The notes under the pieces were generated by a model that saw only the letters and a list, made by a program, of their open reading frames with translations, had not been told where the DNA came from and made no database searches. DNA of 7,098 nt from Reyranella sp. (GTDB lineage: Bacteria > Pseudomonadota > Alphaproteobacteria > Reyranellales > Reyranellaceae): the NCBI GenBank assembly GCA_021732965.1, contig JAKFVZ010000105.1, positions 1 to 7,098 of the forward strand, given 5' to 3'. A program made the translations under genes and the position numbers. This document shows, piece by piece, positions 1 to 6,911 of the stretch. Positions within the stretch are counted from its first letter, which is position 1. Every line of letters starts with the position of its first letter.

Positions 1-466
1 GAATTTCGGCTACGAGCCCGCGCTGGCAATCCTGTTCACCGTGCCGCTGTGTATCGCCTCGGTGGCAGGCGGCCTGTGGGTCAGCGTGCGCAACCGGCGC
101 GCGCCGCGCTGCGTCGTGGTGGCGCAGCTCGTGGTCATGAGCGCGGGTGCTGCACTCGCGGCCTCGGGACATTCCGTCGCCACCACGCTCTCCGGCGCGA
201 TCCTGATCGGCATCGTGCTGGCGCCGCTCGCGACCCACTATTCGCTGGTCCTCGACGCACTCGCGCCGCCGCACCGCCGGCCCGAGGTCTTCGCCCTCCT
301 GCGCACAGCCAATGCGTGCGGCGTCATCCTCGCCAGCGCGCTGCTGACCGCCGTGTCCCTGTCGACGGCGCTGTCCGCCATCACGGCGTCGATAGTCTTC
401 GCGACCGTCGCCGCAGGCATTGCCTCGGCGAAACGGCGCGAACCCGTGCCGCCGTCTCGCGAATGA
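1..466 (+). CDS. MFS-type transporter, C-terminal part (5'-truncated by window edge)
   Basis: The open frame enters from the left edge (first complete codon at base 2) and ends at TGA 464-466, leaving about 154 residues. These hold roughly five hydrophobic stretches separated by short Arg-rich loops (VRNRRAPR, PPHRRPEVF), ending in a polar tail with KRREP. This fits the C-terminal half of a 12-helix major facilitator superfamily permease in the inner membrane. A GTG at 41 could look like a start, but the frame is open and hydrophobic upstream of it, so the gene is best read as truncated. The loop PPHRRPEVFALLRTAN resembles the cytoplasmic loop followed by a helix in drug/sugar-efflux-type MFS proteins, but the substrate cannot be told. 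The next gene starts about 100 bases downstream. MFS is the most likely family; another polytopic transporter cannot be excluded. Confidence 0.75.
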   Translation, partial: NFGYEPALAILFTVPLCIASVAGGLWVSVRNRRAPRCVVVAQLVVMSAGAALAASGHSVATTLSGAILIGIVLAPLATHYSLVLDALAPPHRRPEVFALLRTANACGVILASALLTAVSLSTALSAITASIVFATVAAGIASAKRREPVPPSRE

Positions 467-532
467 TCTTCGATACGTCGCCTGGTTGTTCCGATCGGCG
501 TTTTTTCGTCAATCGGCTGGCGCCACGTTTGT

Positions 533-556
533 CCGGCGCGCTAGAAGAAGCGCCGG
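533..556 (+). promoter_or_regulatory. GC-rich hairpin overlapping the lipoprotein ribosome binding site
   Basis: CCGGCGC (533-539) and GCGCCGG (550-556) are exact inverted repeats around a 10-base A/G-rich loop. The right arm contains the first two bases of the Shine-Dalgarno sequence GGGAGG (555-560) that serves the ATG at 569. No T-run follows, so it is a poor intrinsic terminator. In RNA it could partly mask the ribosome binding site. A chance dyad in GC-rich DNA is also possible. Confidence 0.35.
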
Positions 557-568
557 GAGGGAAACAGG

Positions 569-1105
569 ATGCGGAAATTTGCCTTGCTGGCGGCGCTGGC
601 CCTGGCCGTCGGTGCCTGCCAGCCGCGCTCGGCGCCGTTGATGGCGACGGCGGACTACGAGCAGCAGGTCCGCAAGATCGACGCGCCGCCGTCCGACCGG
701 GCGCGGCTCTACATCTTCACCGGCAAGCAACAGGCGCACGCGCTCCTGACCACCTACACGCTGCACAACGTCACGGGCGACATCTATGTCGACGAGACCA
801 GGATCGGGACGGTCAATCCACAGGAGGCGATGGTGGTCGACATCGTGCCCGGCCGGCACAGCCTGCACTGGCTTCCCATGAACAACACCGAAGGGGTGCT
901 GCTGAAGAGCAAGCGCTTCGAGACGGATTTCGCCGGCGGCACCGCGCATGTCCTGTTCGCCAACATCGAGCCGCCGTTCGGGCCCGAGATCGCGCCCGGG
1001 ATCGTCGTGACGCCCACCAATCCCGGCCCGGCCAACAACGTGATCCCGCCGCTGTTCAAGATCGTTCGCCCCGCCTCCTGTCCGCCCGCGATCTGCCTGC
1101 CCTGA
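569..1105 (+). CDS. DUF2846-like lipoprotein
   Basis: A 178-residue protein with a lipoprotein signal peptide: MRK, a hydrophobic run at residues 4-16, and a lipobox V-G-A-C with the lipidated Cys at residue 17. Residue 18 is Gln rather than Asp, so retention at the inner membrane is not expected and the mature protein should go to the outer membrane. The body has RLYIFTGKQ (residues 46-54), DIYVDETRIGTV (71-82) and VPGRHSLHW (93-101), the pattern of the DUF2846 family, a small beta-rich domain of unknown function. The tail ends with two cysteines five residues apart (C171, C176, CPPAIC) that could form a disulfide. The start is supported by GGGAGG with 8 bases before the ATG. Neighbours give no functional hint: the gap to the transporter is 102 bases and to the nitroreductase 106. 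Lipoprotein status is firm; the family assignment is moderate and the function is unknown. Confidence 0.8.
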   Translation: MRKFALLAALALAVGACQPRSAPLMATADYEQQVRKIDAPPSDRARLYIFTGKQQAHALLTTYTLHNVTGDIYVDETRIGTVNPQEAMVVDIVPGRHSLHWLPMNNTEGVLLKSKRFETDFAGGTAHVLFANIEPPFGPEIAPGIVVTPTNPGPANNVIPPLFKIVRPASCPPAICLP

Positions 1106-1211
1106 CGCGGCCGCGCCCGTTGCTCCCTGCGGAAATGGATCGGCGTCCTCACGTTCCCTGACGCTTCCTGGCTGCTATCCTCCTCCCCAATACGGAGAGC
1201 GTGGGGACGGA

Positions 1212-1886
1212 ATGGATTTCCAGGAACTGGTGCACAGCCGGCGCAGCACGCGCGGCTTCGCGAACAAGGCGATCCCGAAGACGGTGATCCAGGCGATCAT
1301 CGAGGACGCCAAGCGCGCGCCGTCGTCGATGAACAGCCAGCCCTGGCACGTCCATGTGCTGACCGGCGCGCCGCTCGACGAGGTACGCCGCCGCAACATG
1401 GAGGAGATGGCGGCGGGCAAGCCCTCGAAGCGGGACATCTTCACCCACGGCCCCTACGAGGGCGCCCATCGCCAGCGTCAGGTCGACATCGCCAAGCAGC
1501 TGTTCGCTGCCATGGGCATTGCCCGCGACGACAAGTCGATGCGCCAGGACTGGGTGATGCGCGGCTTCCGCCAGTTCGATGCGCCGGTGTCGCTGGTGTT
1601 GACCTACGACCGCGTGCTCGATCCCGGCGCCACCTGCCACTTCGACCTGGGCGCGCTGTGCTACGGCATCGTGCTGGCGGCTTGGGACCGCGGGATCGGC
1701 GCCGTGGTGAACGGACAGGGCATCTCGCGTTCCGACATCGTGCGCGAGGTCGCGAACATCCCCGACGACGAGGCGATCATGACCTGCGTGGCGCTCGGCT
1801 ATCCCGACGAGTCCTTCGCGGCCAACGCCGTGCGCTCCGAGCGCGTCCCGGCCGAGCAGTTCGTGCGCTACGTCGGATTCGACTGA
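1212..1886 (+). CDS. Nitroreductase family flavoprotein
   Basis: A 224-residue cytoplasmic protein of normal length for the FMN-dependent nitroreductase superfamily. Family members use NAD(P)H to reduce nitroaromatics, quinones or related substrates, usually as homodimers. The N-terminal FMN-binding signature RRSTRGF is at residues 10-16, and the second FMN loop APSSMNSQPWHVHVLTG is at 36-52. The middle has a Gly-rich stretch (GIGAVVNGQG, 161-170), and the C-terminal end YPDESFAANAVRSERVPAEQFVRYVGF carries the family's typical Arg/Pro pattern and Gly-Phe ending. GGGGACGG (1203-1210) lies directly before the ATG as a possible ribosome binding site, although GGAGAG at 1194-1199 may contribute. 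The gene is followed after 77 bases by the DinB-like gene on the same strand. The family is clear; the natural substrate cannot be inferred. Confidence 0.93.
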   Translation: MDFQELVHSRRSTRGFANKAIPKTVIQAIIEDAKRAPSSMNSQPWHVHVLTGAPLDEVRRRNMEEMAAGKPSKRDIFTHGPYEGAHRQRQVDIAKQLFAAMGIARDDKSMRQDWVMRGFRQFDAPVSLVLTYDRVLDPGATCHFDLGALCYGIVLAAWDRGIGAVVNGQGISRSDIVREVANIPDDEAIMTCVALGYPDESFAANAVRSERVPAEQFVRYVGFD

Positions 1887-1902
1887 GACGGTCGGGCGCC
1901 CG

Positions 1903-1923
1903 CCGGGCAGCCAATCGGCCCGG
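1903..1923 (+). other. GC-rich stem-loop after the nitroreductase gene
   Basis: CCGGGC (1903-1908) and GCCCGG (1918-1923) are exact inverted repeats with a 9-base loop, 16 bases after the nitroreductase stop. It could slow or end transcription, or protect the 3' end of the mRNA, but no T-run follows, so a standard intrinsic terminator is not supported. It abuts the palindrome at 1924-1935. Confidence 0.35.
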
Positions 1924-1935
1924 TCATTGCAATGA
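1924..1935. promoter_or_regulatory. Perfect 12-bp palindrome, possible operator
   Basis: TCATTGCAATGA reads the same on both strands. It is AT-rich in otherwise GC-rich DNA and lies 28 bases upstream of the DinB-like start codon. Size and symmetry suit a dimeric repressor or activator. No clear -35/-10 pair is visible next to it, so its role as an operator is inference. Confidence 0.35.
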
Positions 1936-1950
1936 GGGAGCGGCAGGAGA

Positions 1951-1956
1951 AGGGGA
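1951..1956 (+). promoter_or_regulatory. Ribosome binding site deciding the DinB-like start
   Basis: AGGGGA lies 7 bases before the ATG at 1964, with a second purine-rich block AGGAG at 1945-1949. The frame is open far upstream into the nitroreductase gene, so this site is what selects 1964 as the start rather than an upstream codon. Confidence 0.6.
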
Positions 1957-1963
1957 CCCCGGC

Positions 1964-2461
1964 ATGCTCACGACGGATACGGCTGTAATGCTTGCCCGCT
2001 ATGGCGACTGGGCGGACGGGATCCTTTTCGAAGCCATGCGAGAGCTTCCTGGCGATGCCGTCTATCGGTCGCGCCAGACCCTGTTCGGGTCGATGATCGG
2101 CACGCTCAACCATAATTACCAGGTCGACCTGATCTGGCGTGCCCATCTGCTGGGCGAGAAGCACGGCTTCTCGACGCGGCGCGACCTGCTGCACCCTGAC
2201 CTCGACGCGCTGGTCGAGGAGCAGACCGCCATCAACGGGTGGTACATCGATTGGGCGAAGGCCCAGACGCCCGAGAGCCTCGGCGAGCGCCTGAAGTTCA
2301 ACTTCGTATCCGGCAAGGGCGGAGAGATGACGCGCGGCGGCATGTTCCTGCACGTCGTCAACCACAAGACCTACCATCGCGGGTGGGTCGCCGAGATGTT
2401 CTTCGATTCGGGCACGAACCCGCCGGAGACCGACCTCTGCGTCTTTCTCTGTGAAGGCTGA
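1964..2461 (+). CDS. DinB-family metal-binding protein
   Basis: A 165-residue protein, the usual length for the DinB/YfiT-like four-helix-bundle superfamily. The N-terminus MLTTDTAVMLARYGDWADGILFEAMRELP matches the first helix of the family (an aromatic-Asn/Asp-Trp-Ala type motif). The expected metal-binding His triad is visible as H50 (in LNHNYQVDLIWRAH) and H134 plus H138 (NHKTYHRGWV, HxxxH). Superfamily members bind Ni, Zn or Fe; some are DNA-damage-induced and many are thiol-dependent S-transferases, but most have no known reaction. The ATG at 1964 is preferred because of the purine-rich ribosome binding site 7 bases upstream; the frame upstream overlaps the nitroreductase in another phase and is not coding. 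The stop is only 5 bases from the stop of the convergent mbnH-like gene. The family call is strong; the function is open. Confidence 0.88.
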   Translation: MLTTDTAVMLARYGDWADGILFEAMRELPGDAVYRSRQTLFGSMIGTLNHNYQVDLIWRAHLLGEKHGFSTRRDLLHPDLDALVEEQTAINGWYIDWAKAQTPESLGERLKFNFVSGKGGEMTRGGMFLHVVNHKTYHRGWVAEMFFDSGTNPPETDLCVFLCEG

Positions 2462-2466
2462 GAACT

Positions 2467-3579
<1,113 letters not shown>

Positions 3580-3581
3580 GA

Positions 3582-4481
3582 CTACCGCTTCACCCGGAAG
3601 AACTTCTGCTGCGCCGGCTGGCCCGCGAAGACCAAACCGAAGTTGCGCAGCAGCGGATTGCAGTCGCCGTCGGTCGGCGTCGACATGCAGCCGGCCGGGG
3701 ACTCGGCCTGGTTGGTGTCGACGTCGACCCCGTCCAGCACCGATTTGAGATCGGCCAGCACCACGTCCTTGTCCGGATCGAACGCGCTGAACTCGATGGT
3801 CGGCCGGTTCGGGTTGCCGCAGTTGGCCGGCGCCTTGTTCGGACCCTCGGCGGCACACATCGTGCTGCCGAGATGGATGGCGAAGCCCAGCCGGTTGCTG
3901 GCGGACCGGTCGCCGAAGCGCGGAACGTCACCGGGCTTGATGTCCTGCGGACGGCCGCTGGTCGAGAGGTCGACGCGCAGGAACTTGTAGCCAGCCTGCC
4001 AGTTCCAGAAGAACGACGTCAGGTTGAGCGGCGAGGGCGCGATGGTGGCGTCCGCGTGGTTCAGCTCGAACGGCACGCCCAGGCTGAAGCGCAGGCCGCG
4101 ATAGGTACCCGCCGGAACGGTGCCGACGACGACGTCGCGCGTCTCCTGCGTGCCGGTGAGGCAGGGGCCCGTGCGGTTCTCGAAGTCTAGCAGCGCCACG
4201 TCGCGATGCTGCCAGCGCTCGTCCTGGTCGAGCTTCAGCGGCACGGCCTTGCCGGCCGCGTCGATCAGTTCGACGCCCGAGACGTAGAAGCGGAAATCGG
4301 ACGGCGTGACCTTCGAGGCGGTCGCGCCGATTCCCTCGTAGCTGTTGCCGCAGGCGAACGGCTGATCACCTACCACGGCAGCAAAGCGGATCGACACCTT
4401 GCGATCCTGCTGTGCCACGGCCGTCTGCGTGAGAAGCGCCGTTGCGGCGAATGCCGCGAGCGCGATGCCGGACTTGTTCAT
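3582..4481 (-). CDS. mbnP: MbnP-family copper-binding protein (metallo-mystery pair four-Cys protein)
   Basis: A 299-residue periplasmic protein with a signal peptide (MNKSGIALAAFAATALLTQTAVA, cleavage near residue 23). The mature part starts with a beta-rich segment (VSIRFAAVVGDQPFACG), followed by FRFYVSGVELID (residues 63-74), DVALLDFENRTGPC (94-107), and the family hallmark FFWNWQAGYKFLRVDL (157-172) with Trp at 159 and 161. Then come FAIHLGSTMC (200-209) and CGNPNRPTIEF (221-231). Six cysteines are present: 44, 107, 209, 221, 265 and 274. In the characterised homologue MbnP binds copper after a Trp is converted to kynurenine by MbnH; W159 or W161 is the likely target here. The ATG at 4481 overlaps the upstream stop as ATGA, and AGGGAG lies 7 bases before it. 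The mbnH-like gene follows 2 bases after the stop. Nothing appears broken. Confidence 0.9.
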   Translation of the reverse strand: MNKSGIALAAFAATALLTQTAVAQQDRKVSIRFAAVVGDQPFACGNSYEGIGATASKVTPSDFRFYVSGVELIDAAGKAVPLKLDQDERWQHRDVALLDFENRTGPCLTGTQETRDVVVGTVPAGTYRGLRFSLGVPFELNHADATIAPSPLNLTSFFWNWQAGYKFLRVDLSTSGRPQDIKPGDVPRFGDRSASNRLGFAIHLGSTMCAAEGPNKAPANCGNPNRPTIEFSAFDPDKDVVLADLKSVLDGVDVDTNQAESPAGCMSTPTDGDCNPLLRNFGLVFAGQPAQQKFFRVKR

Positions 4482-5044
4482 TCGTGTTCTCCCTTTGTTG
4501 AATTTTCTGCGTTCTGCGTCTCGCTGAGGTCGACCAGCAGGACGAGGAGCATCGCGCCGAAGCCAAGGATCGTGATCGGCGTCGCGAACTCGACGTTGGC
4601 GAGGTTGGCGGCAATCACCCCCAGCGCGGCGAGGTTGCCGAGGCCCAGCGGCGTGAACAGCCGGGCGCCGATCGCCGAGGCGGCGCGGCCGAACAGATCG
4701 GCCGAAACCATCAGGGCAAAGCGCAGCATCAGCCCTGGAAATCGAAGCGCCCGCGCCAGCGGCGAGAGGAGCGCGCCGAGCCCGTCGAAGAAGCGTTGCG
4801 CCACAGCGATTGCCGGCGCCGATAGCTGGCTCCAGAGAAAGCGCAGTATCCCGTTGGGACGGGTGAGCCATCCGGCCGTCGCTCGCGCCGCGAGCGGTAG
4901 TACCGCCAGCACGATGCCGACCACGACGCCGCCCTTAATGCCGCGCGTGCCGTCGGCCAGTCCGCCGATCGCGGCACAGAGCGCGACGTTCGCGGCGGCG
5001 GCGATGCCGAAGGCACCGCCGGACCGGTCGAGGAATCTTCTCAT
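4478..5044 (-). CDS. Unrecognised inner-membrane protein between copper chaperone and MbnP genes
   Basis: A 188-residue hydrophobic protein that I do not recognise. It has likely membrane segments near residues 12-29, 37-56, 138-152 and 155-172, and a middle part with weaker amphipathic or hydrophobic helices rich in Arg, Leu and Phe (FLWSQLSAPAIAVAQRFFDGLGALLSPLARALRFPG). The C-terminal tail is polar and acidic (DLSETQNAENSTKGEHE). There is no obvious His/Met/Cys metal motif; a single Cys (C23) lies in the first helix. Two starts are possible: ATG 5053, which sits almost on the GAGG, and ATG 5044, which has GAGG nine bases upstream and is preferred. Its stop overlaps the mbnP start as ATGA, and the copper chaperone gene ends 11 bases upstream. 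Such linkage suggests it works with the MbnP/MbnH pair or the chaperone, perhaps as a membrane anchor or permease, but that is inference. Confidence 0.8.
   Translation of the reverse strand: MRRFLDRSGGAFGIAAAANVALCAAIGGLADGTRGIKGGVVVGIVLAVLPLAARATAGWLTRPNGILRFLWSQLSAPAIAVAQRFFDGLGALLSPLARALRFPGLMLRFALMVSADLFGRAASAIGARLFTPLGLGNLAALGVIAANLANVEFATPITILGFGAMLLVLLVDLSETQNAENSTKGEHE
4489..4494 (-). promoter_or_regulatory. Ribosome binding site of mbnP inside the preceding gene
   Basis: AGGGAG on the - strand lies 7 bases before the mbnP ATG and within the last codons of the upstream membrane protein gene. It supports the start at 4481 and suggests MbnP is translated efficiently on its own as well as by coupling. 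Confidence 0.6.
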
Positions 5045-5055
5045 GGGTCCCATCC

Positions 5056-5523
5056 TCAATGTTTGGACGAGGCGGCGCCGGGGGCCTCGATCTTGAGGTC
5101 GACGTCGATGCTGCCGGCCTTCTCGAAGACCAGGGTGACGGGCGCCTTGCCGCCCTGCGCGAGCGGGGCCTTCAGCTCCATGAACATGATGTGGTAGCCG
5201 CCGGGCTTCAGCGTCACCGTCTTGCCGGGAGGGATCTCGATGCCCCCCTCGACCTCGCGCATGCGCATGACGGTGCCGTCCATCTTCACCTCGTGGACCT
5301 CGACCTTCAGCGAGACCGGGCTGCGGGCGGCGATCAGCCGGTCGGGCGTGGTGCCCTTGTTGGTGATGGTGAGGAAGCCGCCGCCCGACTTCGCGGTCGG
5401 TGCAGTGGCGCGCGTCCACGGATGCTCGATTTCGAGCGCACCTATCTTGTAGTCGTGCGCGGCGGCCGGGAGGGCGAACAGGAGGGCCGGCAGGGCGGCG
5501 AGGAGGAGTCTGCGTTGCGTCAT
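5056..5523 (-). CDS. PCu(A)C-type periplasmic copper chaperone
   Basis: A 155-residue protein of usual size for the PCu(A)C (DUF461) family, which binds Cu(I) in the periplasm and in several bacteria delivers it to cytochrome oxidase assembly. A signal peptide covers residues 1-22 (cleavage after ALPAAA, before HDYKIG). The mature protein has IEHPWTRATAPTAKSGGGFLTITNKG (residues 32-57), the family's N-terminal pattern. It also has the full copper motif: H77, M88, H111 and M113 (HEVKMDGTVMRM ... GGYHIMFM), with 10 and 22 residues between the first three. There is no His/Met-rich C-terminal extension, only a final His. The start is backed by AAGGAA seven bases upstream. It lies 17 bases after the PepSY gene and 11 bases before the next start, so it is part of the same transcript. 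It resembles PcuC/PccA proteins. Confidence 0.93.
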   Translation of the reverse strand: MTQRRLLLAALPALLFALPAAAHDYKIGALEIEHPWTRATAPTAKSGGGFLTITNKGTTPDRLIAARSPVSLKVEVHEVKMDGTVMRMREVEGGIEIPPGKTVTLKPGGYHIMFMELKAPLAQGGKAPVTLVFEKAGSIDVDLKIEAPGAASSKH

Positions 5524-5530
5524 GTCGATG

Positions 5531-5536
5531 TTCCTT
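5531..5536 (-). promoter_or_regulatory. Ribosome binding site of the copper chaperone gene
   Basis: On the - strand AGGAAAGGAA ends 7 bases before the ATG at 5523. It fills the only real gap (17 bases) among the complete genes of the operon, and there is no room for a promoter or terminator there. Confidence 0.6.
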
Positions 5537-5540
5537 TCCT

Positions 5541-6911
5541 TCACGGGGTAATGGGACGGCGGCGGGCGAACAGCTTCTCGAGGCCGATCAGCAGCAGGAC
5601 GGAGGCACCGAAGATCGGCATGAGCACGCACATGGCCGTCGCGGCGACGATCATGCCGCGCGGCCAGCGCAGCTCCACCTTGCGCGGAATGCCGAGGCTG
5701 CGGGCAGGACGGCGCAGCCACCACGAGGCGACGCCGCTGATGGTGAGCCACACCAGCGACAGCGCGAAGGCGGTATTGAGCCAGAGATTCCAGGCGCCGA
5801 AGTCTCCCTGGTGGACATGGATGCCGAAGCCGACCATGCGCGGGATCAGCGGCTGGTCCGAGCGCAGCGTGTCGCGCGTCACCTTGCCGGTCTTCGGATC
5901 GGCCAGCAGGACGCGGTCGGCGGAGGGCGGGCCGTCGCGGTTGGACAGATAGAGCGGCGCGCCGGGCCACGGCGCGAGGCGCACGCTGAGACTCTGGGTG
6001 AAGCCGCGGCGGCGCGCCTCGGCTACGATCTCGTCGACCGGTCCGCTGATCGAGGCCATCTGCGCCGCCGGTGCGCCGCCCGGCGAGAAGCCGGCGGTGC
6101 CCTTCTGGCCGGTCGCCGCCTGCACGCGCGAGAGCACCTCGCCGCCCCAGAACGAGGTCCAGGGCAGGGCGCTCACGAGGAAGAACAGGAAGACCGCCGA
6201 GAACAGCACGGCGACCGTGGCATGGAGGTCGCGCATCATGATCCGCGGGCCGCGGTCGAAGCGCGGCCACAGCGAGGCGAGGAAACCGCGATGGCGCGGC
6301 CACCAGAGATAGAGGCCGGACACGATCATGAAGATCGCCCAGCCGTCGGCGAGTTCGAGCAGCCAGCTTCCCGGCTTGCCCAGCGGCCAGCCGCCGTGCA
6401 GCGCCCGCGACAGGCCGGGCAGCCATTCGACGCTGGACAGCGAACCCAGCACCTTGGCATCGCGCGGATCGACGAAGATTGGATAGGGGAGTCCCTGCTC
6501 GTCGAGCAGGATCACCGTCGTGCTGCGGCCGGGATCGTTCGGCAGGATGATCTCCTGCACCGGCGGCCCGCGATCGGGCGTGGCGTGCTGCGCATGGCTG
6601 CCGGCGCCGTGACCATGACCGCCGGAACGCTGTGCGGTGTAGGTCTTCGGCGCGGCCGCCAGCGCCGCGGCCAACTGCGCGCTGGGCGGCATGGCCTCGG
6701 AAGCGGGCGTCACGAAGCGCAGCTCGGGATGGCGGCTGTCGATCCACCATTCGGCCCAGAGATAGAGCGTGCCCGTCGTGCTCTGCCAGAGCACGAAGGG
6801 GATCACGAGCAGCGCGGCCAGGAAGTGCCAGCGCCACAGCGTGGCGTAGAGGCGAATCCGCGACGGCGGCGCGTCGGGCGCGGTGGCTTCGGTCGTGTGG
6901 ATCGTGGTCAT
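5541..6911 (-). CDS. PepSY-associated TM protein (PiuB-like)
   Basis: A 456-residue inner-membrane protein of the PepSY-TM family, members of which are found with TonB-dependent metal or siderophore uptake genes; some are thought to act as reductases. The N-terminus is cytoplasmic. Membrane segments are near residues 30-52, 184-204, 231-250, 376-398 and 420-444. Family motifs include LHGGWPLGKPGSWLLELADGWAIFMIVSGLYLWWPR (170-205), RDLHATVAV (227-235) and HVHQGDFGAWNLW (365-377). Histidines at 171, 230, 365 and 367 lie near membrane faces and could bind heme or metal. The large loop after the first helix carries the PepSY-like portion and a His-rich insert, GGHGHGAGSHAQH (97-109), expected in the periplasm. 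Its ATG overlaps the exbD stop (ATGA) and lacks a strong ribosome binding site, so translational coupling is likely. Family is secure; reductase or transport activity is inferred. Confidence 0.88.
   Translation of the reverse strand: MTTIHTTEATAPDAPPSRIRLYATLWRWHFLAALLVIPFVLWQSTTGTLYLWAEWWIDSRHPELRFVTPASEAMPPSAQLAAALAAAPKTYTAQRSGGHGHGAGSHAQHATPDRGPPVQEIILPNDPGRSTTVILLDEQGLPYPIFVDPRDAKVLGSLSSVEWLPGLSRALHGGWPLGKPGSWLLELADGWAIFMIVSGLYLWWPRHRGFLASLWPRFDRGPRIMMRDLHATVAVLFSAVFLFFLVSALPWTSFWGGEVLSRVQAATGQKGTAGFSPGGAPAAQMASISGPVDEIVAEARRRGFTQSLSVRLAPWPGAPLYLSNRDGPPSADRVLLADPKTGKVTRDTLRSDQPLIPRMVGFGIHVHQGDFGAWNLWLNTAFALSLVWLTISGVASWWLRRPARSLGIPRKVELRWPRGMIVAATAMCVLMPIFGASVLLLIGLEKLFARRRPITP

Noticed and set aside
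491..516. T-run (501-506) between CCGAT and ATCGG as a possible transporter terminator
   Set aside because: The stem is only 5 bp, the loop is 16 bases, and the T-run lies inside the loop rather than after the stem.
1184..1207. TCCCC/GGGGA dyad before the nitroreductase start
   Set aside because: A 5-bp stem with a 14-base loop is expected by chance in GC-rich DNA and has no other support.
4478..5419. 313-residue frame that would extend the unknown membrane protein upstream
   Set aside because: The extension reads the chaperone gene in the wrong phase as Arg/His-rich sequence; starts at 5053 or 5044 follow the chaperone stop directly.
5056..6837. 593-residue frame that would extend the copper chaperone upstream
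   Set aside because: The upstream part is an out-of-phase reading of the PepSY gene. The chaperone has its own signal peptide and ribosome binding site at 5523.
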